A stretch of 64,000 nucleotides of DNA. Origin: Corynebacterium amycolatum SK46 (GTDB lineage: Bacteria; Actinomycetota; Actinomycetes; Mycobacteriales; Mycobacteriaceae). The stretch is from positions 158,231 through 222,230 of the forward strand of contig NZ_ABZU01000001.1 of NCBI RefSeq assembly GCF_000173655.1. The letters are read 5' to 3'. Both the position numbers and the translations under genes were made by a program. The notes beneath the pieces were generated by a model that saw nothing but the letters and a program-made list of their open reading frames with translations, did not search any database and was not told the origin of the DNA. Position 1 is the first letter of the stretch; each line of letters starts with the position of its first letter. Positions 18,707 through 28,745 of this stretch are shown here, piece by piece.

Positions 18707-19705
18707 TTACTCCGACTTGCGGCTGCGCCCCATCAGCTTGCGAATTGTCTCATCAACCTTCGCGCCTTCGTGGCAGACGGCGTAAACGGCCTCAGTAATT
18801 GGCATTTCCACGCCATTGCGACGAGCGAGGTCACGGACCGAGATTGAAGAAATCACGCCTTCCGCCACCTGACCGCGCGTAGCGTGCTGCGCCTGCTCCA
18901 TCGTGTCACCGCGACCGAGACGATCACCGAAGGTGCGGTTACGCGACAGAGGCGAGGAACAGGTGGCCACCAAGTCCCCTAGGCCCGCCAGCCCCGCGAA
19001 AGTCTTATCCTCTGCGCCAACCGCGTCGCCCAGACGCGTGATCTCCGCCAGACCACGGGTGATGATGGTTGCGAGCGTGTTCTCGCCCAATCCCTGACCA
19101 GCGGCCATACCGCAGGCCAATGCGATGACGTTCTTGCAGGCACCGCCGATTTCGCAGCCAATTACATCGGTGTTGGTGTACGGGCGGAAGTAGTTAGTGG
19201 CAACTGCCGCCTGAATCATCTTGGCGTTGTTCTCATCAGCGCAAGCAATGACCGTTGCCGCTGGCTGCTCCATCGCAACTTCGCGGGCGAGGTTCGGGCC
19301 GGATAGCACCGCAATGCGCTCCGCTGGCAGGTCTGTGACCTCGGCAATAACCTCACTCATGCGCAGGTGCGTCTCGCGTTCCACACCCTTAGCAAGGCTG
19401 AGCAGAATCGTCTCCGGCCCGATGAAGTCCTTCCAGACCTTCAAATTGTCACGCAATGTCTGCGAGGGCACGCCCAGCACCACCACATCGGCGCCCGTCA
19501 GCGCGGCCTCTGCATCCGAGGTGGCCTCAATATTGCGAGGCAGCCCCAGGCCTGGAAGATAGTCGTGGTTTTCGCGGCTTATCTGAATACGCTGTGCCTG
19601 CTCCGCACGTCGCGACCACAGCCGTACAGGATTGCCTGCATCAGCAAAAACCTTGGCGAGCGTCGTGCCCCACGAGCCCGCACCCATCACTGAAACCTGC
19701 ACCAT
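18707..19705 (-). CDS. gpsA: Glycerol-3-phosphate dehydrogenase [NAD(P)+]
   Basis: 332 residues. Reduces dihydroxyacetone phosphate to sn-glycerol-3-phosphate for phospholipid synthesis. The Rossmann loop [18 protein letters not shown] is at the N-terminus. [18 protein letters not shown] and the catalytic-lysine region [17 protein letters not shown] follow. The C-terminal domain has [20 protein letters not shown]. Complete. It is divergent from mutT1 with a 109-bp gap. Confidence 0.97.
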   Translation of the reverse strand: MVQVSVMGAGSWGTTLAKVFADAGNPVRLWSRRAEQAQRIQISRENHDYLPGLGLPRNIEATSDAEAALTGADVVVLGVPSQTLRDNLKVWKDFIGPETILLSLAKGVERETHLRMSEVIAEVTDLPAERIAVLSGPNLAREVAMEQPAATVIACADENNAKMIQAAVATNYFRPYTNTDVIGCEIGGACKNVIALACGMAAGQGLGENTLATIITRGLAEITRLGDAVGAEDKTFAGLAGLGDLVATCSSPLSRNRTFGDRLGRGDTMEQAQHATRGQVAEGVISSISVRDLARRNGVEMPITEAVYAVCHEGAKVDETIRKLMGRSRKSE

Positions 19706-19814
19706 CGCCGCGACCTTCCTCCGTTAGCCTCTAATCTCCAACAAGTCTAGCGAGACGTTCTCACACTGCGATACTAAACTAGGTCGGCGACAAAGGATTG
19801 AAAGGGAATTCACG

Positions 19815-20798
19815 ATGATGCACGAAGAGGACAAGGACCTCAAGGGCGATACCTCCGTGACCGGTCGCCTGCGCCAGATTCCGACGAAGCCAGGCCAGGA
19901 TGTCACCAAGCCGACCTTCGCGGCCGGCGCGGTTCTATGGCGGGGCGATGTCCACAACCCTGAAATCTGCGTGATTCACCGTCCTTCCTACGACGACTGG
20001 TCACTGCCGAAAGGCAAGCTCGACGCCGGTGAAAACCTCATTGCCACCGCCGTCCGCGAAATCTGGGAAGAGACCGGCTACCGCGTCCGCCTGGGTAAGC
20101 TCGTCGGAAACGTTTCCTACCCCGTCACTGGCCGCACCAAACTGGTCTGGTACTGGACCGCTGAGGTTCTAGACGGCGAATTCGAGCAGAACTCCGAGGT
20201 CAACGAGCTCCGCTGGGTCTCCTGGGACGAGGCTGAAAAACTTCTGTCCTACGACCTCGACCGCGACGTGCTGGTCAAGGCCCGCAAGCGCATGAACAAG
20301 GAACCGGACACCCGTCTCATTTTGGTTCGCCACGGGCGCGCACACCGTCGCGCCAACTGGAACGGCAATGATGCACTGAGGCCACTGGATAAGAAGGGAC
20401 GTCGTCAAGCGGAACTGCTCGTCTCTGCCCTAGAGGGCTTTCGCCCCGAGCGCGTCTACTCCGCCGAGCCCGTGCGCTGCCAGGACACCGTCGCACCGCT
20501 CGCCGCAGAGCTGGGCATGCAGGTCACAGTCGACGAACGGCTTGGCGACGAGCGCTGGATTGCCAACCAAGTCGAGTCCAAGAAGGCCTTCGAGGACATT
20601 GTCGCGCTCGGCGGGGTCAGCGTGATCTGCTCTCAGGGCATCACTATCCCCGACCTGTTGGCCGCCTGGTCCGCGGAGGGCACCCTTCCCTTCGACGAGG
20701 AAATCCTGTGCAAGAAGGGCTCTGCCTGGGTGCTGGGCTTCAACGACGGTGTGATGACCACCGCTGATTACTACGCCTCGGCGCTGCCGGTGAAGTAA
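19815..20798 (+). CDS. mutT1: 8-oxo-dGTP/diadenosine polyphosphate hydrolase, Nudix plus histidine-phosphatase (MutT1 type)
   Basis: 327 residues with two domains. An N-terminal Nudix fold (about 32-160) has the full Nudix box from Gly67 to Tyr89 (GKLDAGE...REIWEETGY). A C-terminal histidine-phosphatase fold begins LILVRHGRAHRR at residues 168-179. This two-domain architecture is that of mycobacterial MutT1 (Rv2985), which cleans 8-oxo-guanine nucleotides and cleaves Ap4A-like compounds. The RHG triad is intact here. The gene runs convergently into pnkp with only 3 bp between stop codons. Confidence 0.93.
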   Translation: MMHEEDKDLKGDTSVTGRLRQIPTKPGQDVTKPTFAAGAVLWRGDVHNPEICVIHRPSYDDWSLPKGKLDAGENLIATAVREIWEETGYRVRLGKLVGNVSYPVTGRTKLVWYWTAEVLDGEFEQNSEVNELRWVSWDEAEKLLSYDLDRDVLVKARKRMNKEPDTRLILVRHGRAHRRANWNGNDALRPLDKKGRRQAELLVSALEGFRPERVYSAEPVRCQDTVAPLAAELGMQVTVDERLGDERWIANQVESKKAFEDIVALGGVSVICSQGITIPDLLAAWSAEGTLPFDEEILCKKGSAWVLGFNDGVMTTADYYASALPVK

Positions 20799-20801
20799 AC
20801 C

Positions 20802-23270
20802 CTACAACCTCGGATCCATCGGCTCTGACTCCAGCGCCAACACGCCGAAGACGGGGACATGGATCCGATGCAGAGGCTCGCCAGCCGCTAGTCGCTCCAG
20901 CGACTCAATGCCCAGGGCATATTCGCGCAGCGCCGATGACTGCTTGTGCTGCAAATTTCGCCGCTTCAGCCGCTCTTGACGCTGCGGGTGCAGGTAGTCG
21001 TGCCCGTAAATCATGCGCAGATACTCCCGTCCGCGCACCTTCATGCCGGGCTGCACCTGACGCGACGTCTCTGCGTTTTCCATTGGCTTGACGACGGCCC
21101 CTTCCCCGCCCGACTCTGTCAGCTGCAACCACCACTGCGATGCGGCCTCTACCTGTTCCGGGTCACTGGGGTCGAGGACGAAGCAGCGCGTCTTCCGGTA
21201 GATCTCACTGTCTGCTGCTACCAGCCGATTCGCAATATCCAGGTGCCATGAGTGGGGCTTGTGATGCCAGGTGGCATCCTCACTTGCCAGCACTTGGAAG
21301 GGTGCGAACTGAATCTTGTTGTCCCTGTCGACATAGCGGTTGTAAGCAGCGCGAAACTTCTCGAGCTCGTCTAGAGTCTGTTCTGGAGCGGGACCGCCGA
21401 CATCTATTCCCCTGTCGGTGGCCGCCTGCAGAGCGGCCGCGAGCTGCCTGGCAGCACCGATACCGACAGCAGCGGTGGGTGCATAGATGTCGTCGATAAG
21501 CCCTTGTGCCTTGAGATTCCAAGGCAACATTTCGCCGTCGAGCAGAACCCAGTCCCCGAATTGGTCGAAAAGCCCGGCGCGCACTGCCGCCTTGATCATT
21601 TCGTCGAGTGCCGGATTCTTACCTTCGAAGAAGGCGCGTCCCGTCCGGGTGTAGGCGTACGAACTAGTACCGAAACGGGTCGTCGAACCTGGCCGGATCA
21701 GGCACAGCGCAGCTCGGGAACCCATGTGCTTTTCCTGACAAATGACCTGGTCAGTGTGTGCGGCGTAGTAGCGGAATGCCTCCTCCGGGTGTTCCAGGAA
21801 CCCTTCTCTCTGTGAGGTCGGCGCAGGTGACATGGTCGGTGGCAGGTACGGAATTTTCTCCGGCGCGAGCGTGAAACGACTGATAATTTCCAAAGCTGCG
21901 GCCGCACGGTCACTATCAATGCGAATGCGACCATGCCGGCCAGTTTGGATACCATCGACATCTAGCACGTCAGTGATGCGCAGCTCGGACTCCGGGCGAT
22001 TGGTGGTTTTGCGGGATGGGGCCTCCCACCAGGTCTGCTTTGCATCGACCTGCACGGTCTCTAGTTCGGGATAGCGCAGCGCAGAGAGCTTGCCGCCGAA
22101 GACACAACCCGTGTCGATGCACATGGTGTTATTGACCCAGCGCAGACGGTCCGCTTCCATGTGGCCATAGACAACACGGGCGGCACCTCGGTAGTCCGCT
22201 GCCCAATCCAGACGTTCTGGCAGGCCATTTTCATCGACCTTGCCAGTAGTGGCACCGTAGAGCGCGAACTCACGGACCTTACCGGAGGCCCTGCCATGGA
22301 GGTGCTCAGGTAGTCCCGCGTGGGCTACGACCAGGGCTCCGTCGTCAAGCACATAGTGCACGGGCAGGTGGTCGATGAAGTCGCGGACGTCCTTTCGGAA
22401 CTCCTCACTTTCGTCGGCGAGCTGAGTGAGCGTTTCGGCCAGCCCGTGACCGGTGGTGACGTTGTGGCCGTCGAGGGCGCGCACCAACTTAGAGTCGTGG
22501 TTTCCGGGCACGCAGAGAGCATTGCCGGCCGCGACCATCCCCATGACCAGCTTTAAGACGGCTGGGCTATTCGGCCCGCGGTCAACAAGGTCCCCAACGA
22601 AAATGGCGGTGCGGCCGTCTGGGTGATGCGCATTGCTGCCATCTGCCGAGAGCTCGTAGCCGAGCTTTTCCAGCAGTGCGGTCAGCTCGTCGTAGCAGCC
22701 GTGGACATCGCCGATGATGTCGAAGGGGCCGTGGAGATCGCTGCGGTCGACCTTCAGCGGCACCCGTTCAATGGTGACGTTGTCGATTTCCGCCGCGGAA
22801 TTCAAGATGAAAACATTGTGAATCTTCTCGCGCTTCAGGTGCTTGAGCCCTCGGCGCAGATCGCGGTGCTGGCGCTCCAACACCTCTACTCCGAAGTTGC
22901 GGTCAGTGCGCTGCCTGTGCCGCTCCTTCACCTCCGCCAGCGGGAGATTCAAAACGATAGCAGCACTGAGCGCATGGTGGCTGCGCGCCAGCTTCACAAG
23001 CCGGGCGCGGTCCTGCGGTTTCACATTCGTCGCATCGACCACGGTGAGCAACCCTGCTTCCAGGCGCTTGCCGACGATCGTCTCCAGCAGCTCAAAAGCA
23101 GGCGTCGTCGCCGCCTGGTTATTCGGATCGTTGGAAACAATGCCGCGACAGGTATCCGAGGAAACGACCTCAAATGGACCAAAGTGTCGTGCCGCGAAGG
23201 TCGACTTTCCAGCGCCAGAGACCCCGACCAGCATGACCAAGCTGAGGTTAGGAAGCGAGATGGTACTCAT
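20802..23270 (-). CDS. pnkp: Bacterial polynucleotide kinase-phosphatase-ligase (RNA repair, Pnkp)
   Basis: 822 residues with the three-domain layout of Clostridium thermocellum Pnkp. The 5' kinase has a P-loop GVSGAGKST at 16-24. The metallophosphatase has GDVHGCYDE at 187-195, GDLVDRGPNS at 226-235, GNHD at 256-259, AHAG near 317 and YGHM at 368-371. A C-terminal ligase-type adenylyltransferase has its nucleotidyl lysine at K514 in QEKHMGSR and a VLLDGEML motif. It heals and seals RNA cut by ribotoxins. It starts 2 bp after the hen1 stop, with GAGGAG inside hen1 as ribosome site. Pnkp alone cannot seal; the adjacent hen1 provides the activating partner. Confidence 0.95.
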   Translation of the reverse strand: MSTISLPNLSLVMLVGVSGAGKSTFAARHFGPFEVVSSDTCRGIVSNDPNNQAATTPAFELLETIVGKRLEAGLLTVVDATNVKPQDRARLVKLARSHHALSAAIVLNLPLAEVKERHRQRTDRNFGVEVLERQHRDLRRGLKHLKREKIHNVFILNSAAEIDNVTIERVPLKVDRSDLHGPFDIIGDVHGCYDELTALLEKLGYELSADGSNAHHPDGRTAIFVGDLVDRGPNSPAVLKLVMGMVAAGNALCVPGNHDSKLVRALDGHNVTTGHGLAETLTQLADESEEFRKDVRDFIDHLPVHYVLDDGALVVAHAGLPEHLHGRASGKVREFALYGATTGKVDENGLPERLDWAADYRGAARVVYGHMEADRLRWVNNTMCIDTGCVFGGKLSALRYPELETVQVDAKQTWWEAPSRKTTNRPESELRITDVLDVDGIQTGRHGRIRIDSDRAAAALEIISRFTLAPEKIPYLPPTMSPAPTSQREGFLEHPEEAFRYYAAHTDQVICQEKHMGSRAALCLIRPGSTTRFGTSSYAYTRTGRAFFEGKNPALDEMIKAAVRAGLFDQFGDWVLLDGEMLPWNLKAQGLIDDIYAPTAAVGIGAARQLAAALQAATDRGIDVGGPAPEQTLDELEKFRAAYNRYVDRDNKIQFAPFQVLASEDATWHHKPHSWHLDIANRLVAADSEIYRKTRCFVLDPSDPEQVEAASQWWLQLTESGGEGAVVKPMENAETSRQVQPGMKVRGREYLRMIYGHDYLHPQRQERLKRRNLQHKQSSALREYALGIESLERLAAGEPLHRIHVPVFGVLALESEPMDPRL

Positions 23271-23272
23271 AG

Positions 23273-24673
23273 TTAGCTCTCCTCTGCTGCGGTGAAGTCG
23301 TAGGAAAAAACTGCCATTTGTGTCGGTTGGCCATAGGTTTCGTGCACGTCCCCAATACCGTCGAAGTCCACCAGATAACCGAACTTCTCAGCCACGCCCT
23401 TCGCCCACTGTCGAAACTCCGCGCGGCTGAACTCGAAGCGGTGATCGAGGTGTCGGAACTGTCCAGGTTCCAGATTGGGATAGCACGCGTTGTAGTCACT
23501 GTTCGGTGTGGTGACGATGACATACTGCGGCTGGGCTACTCCAAAGACGTTGTTCTCCAACGCGGGCAACCGGTCGGCATCAATGTGCTCGATGACCTCC
23601 ATCAGGATTGCCACGTCCATGTTCGCAATTCGCTCGTCGGCATAGGTGGCCGAGGATTGGAAAAGCTCCACCCGTGCGGCTTGGCGCTCCGGCATCCGAT
23701 CTAGGTTCAGCGCCTTGTGCGCCTTACGAAGCTCCCCCACAGAAACATCGGTACCAACGATCTGCGCGATTCGCGGGTTCTCCAACATCGGCCCCAGCAA
23801 CACGCCGGAACCACAGCCGATGTCCACCACACTGCGCGGGCGCAGGCTAAATACCTCGCGCAGGACTCGGTCTTGACGCTGTCGATTGAGTGGCTTGGCG
23901 GACTGGTCAGCGTTGGCCAGTTCGATTGCACCGGCTTCCCCAGCTTCCCCAGCAAGCTTCACGACGGCTTCGTTGACCAGGCCTTTTTGATCTGCGAGGT
24001 AGCGCTTTAGGATTTTCTCCCGCTTCGGGTGCTCCGGTAGCCAACCCTGCGCACGCGTAGCGAGCTTGTCGATTTCCCGGTCATCGACCCAATAGTGTTT
24101 CCCACCGTCGAGGACAGGAAGCAAAATATACAGGTGATTGAGCAAATCGCGGACGGTTGCCCTACCCGAGAGCGTTACCGTCGGTGAGAACTTCTGCCCG
24201 GCAATATTGTTGGAAAAATCGAGGGTGACTTTCCACCCAAGCGGTTCGAACAGAGCTCGGATCTCTTCGTCAGTGCCGGGTACCGCGGCGACTGTCACTG
24301 TGAGGTCGCTCGGGGCTTCGTCGTAAGGCGAGGGTTTCTCCATGGCCATCGCCGTGGAGAAGACGGATTTCAGCGCCACGGTCAAAAGCGATGACGCGGC
24401 CCACTGCCGGTCATTGATGTAGCCGGTCAGATTGAACGTATCGGCGCGGTACTGCTTGAGTTTCAGCAGCTCATCGCGGTCAATATCAACCCAGAGGGCT
24501 GCCGTGCATTCGGCATCGGTAGCCGTGGGAAAAAAGACTCGGGCAACACCGAACTTTAACTCGGCCTCATGCACGCGATCGGGATGCTTTCGCAGTATAA
24601 ATCCCAAATCGCGTGCTGATTCAGCTCGTGGAGGCTGACCGGGCCGTGTGTGTTTGGTGATTGCCAGATACAT
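23273..24673 (-). CDS. hen1: Bacterial Hen1 RNA 3'-terminal 2'-O-methyltransferase and Pnkp activator
   Basis: 466 residues. The N-terminal half (about 1-240) is the ligase-activating domain that binds Pnkp. The C-terminal half is a SAM methyltransferase with VDIGCGSGVLLG from 283 and GTDVS near 308. The metal site of the Hen1 family is present as E359-x-x-E362-H363 (MEVIEHID) and H408-x-x-H411 (FRHLDHRFEF). Bacterial Hen1 methylates the 2'-OH at the damaged RNA 3' end before sealing, protecting the repaired site from a second cut. It begins only 16 bp after leuD on the same strand, so it is probably co-transcribed with leuC-leuD. All catalytic residues are intact. Confidence 0.95.
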   Translation of the reverse strand: MYLAITKHTRPGQPPRAESARDLGFILRKHPDRVHEAELKFGVARVFFPTATDAECTAALWVDIDRDELLKLKQYRADTFNLTGYINDRQWAASSLLTVALKSVFSTAMAMEKPSPYDEAPSDLTVTVAAVPGTDEEIRALFEPLGWKVTLDFSNNIAGQKFSPTVTLSGRATVRDLLNHLYILLPVLDGGKHYWVDDREIDKLATRAQGWLPEHPKREKILKRYLADQKGLVNEAVVKLAGEAGEAGAIELANADQSAKPLNRQRQDRVLREVFSLRPRSVVDIGCGSGVLLGPMLENPRIAQIVGTDVSVGELRKAHKALNLDRMPERQAARVELFQSSATYADERIANMDVAILMEVIEHIDADRLPALENNVFGVAQPQYVIVTTPNSDYNACYPNLEPGQFRHLDHRFEFSRAEFRQWAKGVAEKFGYLVDFDGIGDVHETYGQPTQMAVFSYDFTAAEES

Positions 24674-24689
24674 GCGGCAATTCTAGCCC

Positions 24690-25280
24690 CTAGAGCGTCT
24701 TCGGCTTGTGGGCCGGACGATTCTTCTCGTAGGCCACAATGTCCGCTTCGTTGCGCAGGGTCAGGGAGACGTCGTCAAGCCCTTCCATCAGACGCCAGCG
24801 AGTGTAGTCGTCGACCTCGAACGGGAAGACCTGCTCGCCGGCCTCGACGGTGCGGGTCTCCAGGTTGACGGTGAGCTCCATGCCCGGGTTAGCTTCCAGC
24901 AGCTTCCACAACAGCTCGACATCGGACTGCTGCATCTGTGCGGCGAGCAGCCCCGCCTTACCGGCGTTACCGCGGAAGATGTCGGCAAAGCGGGAGGAGA
25001 TGACGACGCGGAAGCCGTAATCCATCAGCGCCCACACGGCGTGCTCACGGGAAGAACCGGTACCGAAGTCCGGCCCTGCCACGAGGATGGAGCCCTTAGC
25101 GTATTCCGGACGATTGAGTACGAAGTCGGATTCGTTGTTGCGCCAGTTGCTGAACAGGCCATCCTCGAATCCGGTGCGGGTGACGCGCTTTAGGTAGACG
25201 GCCGGGATGATCTGGTCGGTGTCGACGTTGGATCGCTGCAGGGGAACGCCGACGCCGGTGTGAGTATCAAACTTTTCCAT
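24690..25280 (-). CDS. leuD: 3-isopropylmalate dehydratase small subunit
   Basis: 196 residues. With LeuC it isomerises 2- to 3-isopropylmalate in leucine synthesis. The swivel-domain motif [17 protein letters not shown] is present, as are [15 protein letters not shown] near the N-terminus and [11 protein letters not shown] in the middle. It follows leuC with a 62-bp gap. Length is typical. Confidence 0.97.
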   Translation of the reverse strand: MEKFDTHTGVGVPLQRSNVDTDQIIPAVYLKRVTRTGFEDGLFSNWRNNESDFVLNRPEYAKGSILVAGPDFGTGSSREHAVWALMDYGFRVVISSRFADIFRGNAGKAGLLAAQMQQSDVELLWKLLEANPGMELTVNLETRTVEAGEQVFPFEVDDYTRWRLMEGLDDVSLTLRNEADIVAYEKNRPAHKPKTL

Positions 25281-25342
25281 GGTGAAAGGTCCTTAGAAGT
25301 TCTGTTTGGATCTGTTGTGCAAAGATCGGCAGTGAGAGTCAG

Positions 25343-26770
25343 TTAAAGATCGGCCGGTGCTGCGAAGTGACCGGCGACGGCGGTAGCTGCGGCGACAGCC
25401 GGGCTGACCAGGTGAGTACGACCGCCCTTGCCCTGACGGCCCTCGAAGTTACGGTTCGAAGTCGAAGCGCAACGCTGGCCCGGAGTCAGCTGGTCCGGGT
25501 TCATGCCCAGGCACATAGAGCAGCCCGGCATACGCCATTCGGCGCCTGCCTCTTCGAAAATCTTGCCGAGTCCCTCTTCTTCAGCCTGCGCACGGACCTT
25601 TGCAGAGCCCGGCACGATGAGCATCTGAACGCCGTCGGCAACCTTGCGATTCTTCAGCACGTCGGCAACAGCGCGCATATCCTCGATGCGGCCGTTGGTG
25701 CAAGAGCCGACGAAGACCACGTCAACATTGACGTCGCGCATCGGGGTGCCCGGCTTCAGATCCATGTATTCCAGTGCACGCTCGGCGGCGATGCGGTCGG
25801 AGTCCTCAGCGATGAATTCCGGGTCCGGCACGGTCTCCCCCAGCGGCACGCCCTGGCCCGGGTTGGTACCCCAGGTAACGAATGGGGTCAGCGCGGAACC
25901 GTCGATTTCGACGACCTTGTCGAACTTCGCGTCCTCGTCAGTGACCAGGGATTTCCAGTATGCGACAGCCTCGTCCCACTGCTCGCCCTGCGGCGCGTGC
26001 GGGCGACCCTTCAGGTATTCGAAGGTGGTCTCGTCCGGAGCAATCATGCCGGCGCGGGCACCGGCTTCGATGGACATGTTGCAGATGGTCATGCGAGCTT
26101 CCATCGACAGCTTCTCGATGGCCTCGCCACGGTACTCAATAACGTGGCCCTGACCGCCACCGGTGCCAATCTTGGCGATAATCGCCAGAATCAAATCCTT
26201 GGCGGTAACACCATCCTGCAGTTCACCGGTGACGTTGACGGCCATGGTCTTGAAAGGCTTCAGCGGCAGGGTCTGGGTAGCCAGAACGTGTTCAACCTCG
26301 GAGGTACCGATACCGAAGGCCATGGCGCCAAAAGCACCGTGGGTTGCGGTATGCGAGTCACCACAGACGACGGTGGTGCCCGGCTGAGTCAGGCCCAGCT
26401 GTGGGCCGACGACGTGCACGATACCCTGCTCGCGGTCGCCCATCGGATGCAAGCGGATGCCGAACTCCTCGGCGTTCTTGCGCAGTGTGGCAATCTGGGT
26501 ACGAGAGGTCGGTTCCTCAATCAGGTCGATTTTGCCGCCGGCGACAGTGGTCGGAACGTTGTGGTCCTCGGTTGCGATGGTCAGATCCGGGCGGCGTACC
26601 TTGCGCCCTGCCAGACGGAGGCCATCAAAAGCCTGTGGCGAGGTAACCTCGTGGACGAGGTGCAGATCGATATAAATCAGATCTGGTTCGCCGTTGTCGC
26701 CTTGCTTGACTACGTGGTCACGCCAGACTTTCTCGGCCAGAGTCTTCGGGCTGGTGTCCGTGGTGCGCAT
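25343..26770 (-). CDS. leuC: 3-isopropylmalate dehydratase large subunit
   Basis: 475 residues. Iron-sulfur aconitase-family enzyme. Cluster ligands are the cysteine in [13 protein letters not shown] and the pair in [12 protein letters not shown]. The substrate loop [21 protein letters not shown] is present, and the C-terminus has [20 protein letters not shown]. It is divergent from ltbR. The 65-bp gap holds a candidate operator at 26804-26821, consistent with repression by LtbR as known in C. glutamicum. Confidence 0.98.
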   Translation of the reverse strand: MRTTDTSPKTLAEKVWRDHVVKQGDNGEPDLIYIDLHLVHEVTSPQAFDGLRLAGRKVRRPDLTIATEDHNVPTTVAGGKIDLIEEPTSRTQIATLRKNAEEFGIRLHPMGDREQGIVHVVGPQLGLTQPGTTVVCGDSHTATHGAFGAMAFGIGTSEVEHVLATQTLPLKPFKTMAVNVTGELQDGVTAKDLILAIIAKIGTGGGQGHVIEYRGEAIEKLSMEARMTICNMSIEAGARAGMIAPDETTFEYLKGRPHAPQGEQWDEAVAYWKSLVTDEDAKFDKVVEIDGSALTPFVTWGTNPGQGVPLGETVPDPEFIAEDSDRIAAERALEYMDLKPGTPMRDVNVDVVFVGSCTNGRIEDMRAVADVLKNRKVADGVQMLIVPGSAKVRAQAEEEGLGKIFEEAGAEWRMPGCSMCLGMNPDQLTPGQRCASTSNRNFEGRQGKGGRTHLVSPAVAAATAVAGHFAAPADL

Positions 26771-26803
26771 AGTGGGTGAGCCGCCTTCCGGATATATCGC
26801 TTT

Positions 26804-26821
26804 TATCTCAAGGAATGAGAT
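26804..26821 (+). promoter_or_regulatory. Candidate LtbR operator between leuC and ltbR
   Basis: A perfect palindrome ATCTCA-N5-TGAGAT (26805-26821) lies in the 65-bp gap shared by the two divergent genes. The string TATCTCAAGGAATGA (26804-26818) recurs with two mismatches as TATCTCAAAAAATGA at the leuB start on the minus strand. IclR-type repressors bind palindromes of this size and LtbR of C. glutamicum controls leuB and leuCD. I infer the role from position and the shared motif. Confidence 0.55.
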
Positions 26822-26835
26822 GTTAATATCATGAC

Positions 26836-27561
26836 ATGGGACAGATTAGCACATCCGAGACGCCAGCTCTAAGCGGCATTAAAGTTCTCGATCGTTCGGT
26901 ACTCATTCTCAAGTCCGTTGCAGAAACTCCTCGCACCCTCGCCGAGCTCTGCGAGGACACCGGCCTGCCCCGCGCCACCGCTCACCGCCTGGCCACAGCG
27001 CTGGAAGTGCACCGCCTCGTCACCCGCACTCCCGACGGGCGCTGGACAACGGGCCCCGGACTCACCGAAATCACACCTGTCACCACTGACCTGCTTGCCG
27101 ACGCCGCAGCGCACATCCTCCCCAAGCTGGTAGAGGCAACTGGCGAGTCCGTGCAGCTCTACCGTCTCACCGGCGACACCCGCACCTGCATTGCCTCTAT
27201 GGAGCCCGCCACCGGGCTGCGCAACACCGTGCCAGTTGGCTCTCGCATGCCACTGACCGCCGGTTCCGCCGCACGCGTTCTCCTGGCTTTTGGCCCGGCC
27301 AACCTCGCTGAGCGCATGCTGCCCGACGCCGACTTCAATCAACAGGATCTCGATGACTGTCGACGTCTCGGCTGGTCCGAGTCCATGGGTGAGCGCGACC
27401 CCGCACTCGCCTCCGTCTCCGCCCCGGTTTTCGACGGAAACCAGCGTATGATTGCAGTCCTATCCGTCTCCGGCCCCGTGGAGCGTATGACTCCGTCGCC
27501 CTATAAATGCTGGGGCGCAAAGGTTCTCGCCGCCGCTGAGGAGATGAGCTCCCGACTGTAA
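26836..27561 (+). CDS. ltbR: IclR-family repressor of leucine genes (LtbR type)
   Basis: 241 residues. The N-terminal winged helix-turn-helix (about 15-75) contains [20 protein letters not shown] and [20 protein letters not shown], the IclR pattern. The C-terminal effector domain has SCIAS-like TCIASMEP and [14 protein letters not shown]. Its position divergent from leuCD is that of LtbR in C. glutamicum and of the orthologous regulator in mycobacteria, where it represses leu (and in C. glutamicum trp) genes. The MFS gene start overlaps its stop by one base (TAATG), so the two are coupled. Confidence 0.93.
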   Translation: MGQISTSETPALSGIKVLDRSVLILKSVAETPRTLAELCEDTGLPRATAHRLATALEVHRLVTRTPDGRWTTGPGLTEITPVTTDLLADAAAHILPKLVEATGESVQLYRLTGDTRTCIASMEPATGLRNTVPVGSRMPLTAGSAARVLLAFGPANLAERMLPDADFNQQDLDDCRRLGWSESMGERDPALASVSAPVFDGNQRMIAVLSVSGPVERMTPSPYKCWGAKVLAAAEEMSSRL

Positions 27562-28745
27562 TGCCCGCTTACCGTCACCTCATCCTACTTCTATCCATGT
27601 TCGCGGCGGTCGGTTCGTCCGTCGTTCACATGGGTGTACCTTTTCTCATCCCATCCCTGCAGGAAAACGGTCTAAGCCTCTCTGCTGCCGGTCTCATCGC
27701 AGCAATGCCGGCGGCCGGTATTGTCTTCACGCTCATCGCCTGGGGCTGGTTCGTCGACCGCTACGGCGAACGCGCGGCTCTGTTCGCAGGCCTTACTTCT
27801 ACCGCCTTGACGACGGGGCTTGCGGCGCTGGCTTCGTCGTCAAGCCCGGCCCTGCTCGGGGCCACGCTCTTCCTCTCCGGATGTGCGGCGGCGAGCGTGA
27901 ATTCGGCATCCGGCCGCGTGGTGTCGGGCTGGTATCCGCCGCATCAGCGCGGCACTGCGATGGGCATTCGCCAAATGGCTCAGCCCCTCGGCGCTGCACT
28001 ATCAGCGGTAACCTTGCACCCTCTCGCACAGAACTACAGCATCGGTGTCGCACTCGCGATGCCTGCAATCCTGTGCGCCGTGCTGGCGTTGCTTGTGCTG
28101 GTAGGCGTGAAGAATCCCCCACGCCCTGATGCCTCGAGCCCCACCGTCACGGCCAGCCCTTACCGCGACGGCAAATACCTTGTGCGCATCCATATCGCCT
28201 CGGCGCTGCTGTCTTGGCCGCAGTCAATGATGGGCGCCTACATTCTGGTGTGGCTGTTGTCCGTGGGTTATGCCGATGGTACAGCGGGCACGATTGTGAT
28301 GGTCTCACAGCTGCTCGGTGCCGGATCGCGAGCACTGATGGGTGTGGTCTCCGACCGAGTGCGGTCCCGCATTCGCCCCTACCGCTGGGTCTCGGGTGCG
28401 ACTTTTATCTTGGCTGTCGCAATGATGATTGCCAGCTGGGCTGATTGGCGCACACTTGGCACCGTGCTGGTCTGCGCACTGGCGGTCGCGGTGGTCAGCC
28501 CGAATGGGCTCGCCTTCACCGCAGTTGCTGAGTACGCAGGTCCCTTCTGGTCCGGACGCGCTATGGGTACGCAGAACACGTTCCAGAACATTATCTACGC
28601 TGCAACGCCTCCGGTTTCGGGTGCGATTGTGGCCGCTGCGGGCTTCCCCGCGCTGTTTGCCGTCACGGCTCTGTTCCCCGCCGCCGCGCTGGGTATTGCG
28701 CCACGAGAAGATCAGAACCGCCACGGGCGGGTAGAGCTGGGCTAA
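27561..28745 (+). CDS. MFS transporter
   Basis: 394 residues with twelve predicted membrane segments. The MFS loop motif is in WGWFVDRYGERAALFAG (about residues 56-72) and its second-half counterpart in LMGVVSDRVRSRIRPYRW. The N-terminus [20 protein letters not shown] begins at the first helix. The ATG overlaps the ltbR stop, so expression follows ltbR. It converges with the ABC permease gene, whose stop overlaps by 4 bp. Substrate unknown. Control with ltbR invites the idea of an amino-acid or keto-acid exporter, but that is only inference. Confidence 0.88.
   Translation: MPAYRHLILLLSMFAAVGSSVVHMGVPFLIPSLQENGLSLSAAGLIAAMPAAGIVFTLIAWGWFVDRYGERAALFAGLTSTALTTGLAALASSSSPALLGATLFLSGCAAASVNSASGRVVSGWYPPHQRGTAMGIRQMAQPLGAALSAVTLHPLAQNYSIGVALAMPAILCAVLALLVLVGVKNPPRPDASSPTVTASPYRDGKYLVRIHIASALLSWPQSMMGAYILVWLLSVGYADGTAGTIVMVSQLLGAGSRALMGVVSDRVRSRIRPYRWVSGATFILAVAMMIASWADWRTLGTVLVCALAVAVVSPNGLAFTAVAEYAGPFWSGRAMGTQNTFQNIIYAATPPVSGAIVAAAGFPALFAVTALFPAAALGIAPREDQNRHGRVELG

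Noticed and set aside
25367..26779. A 470-codon plus-strand frame opposite leuC
   Set aside because: It mirrors leuC codon structure; all aconitase motifs are on the minus strand.
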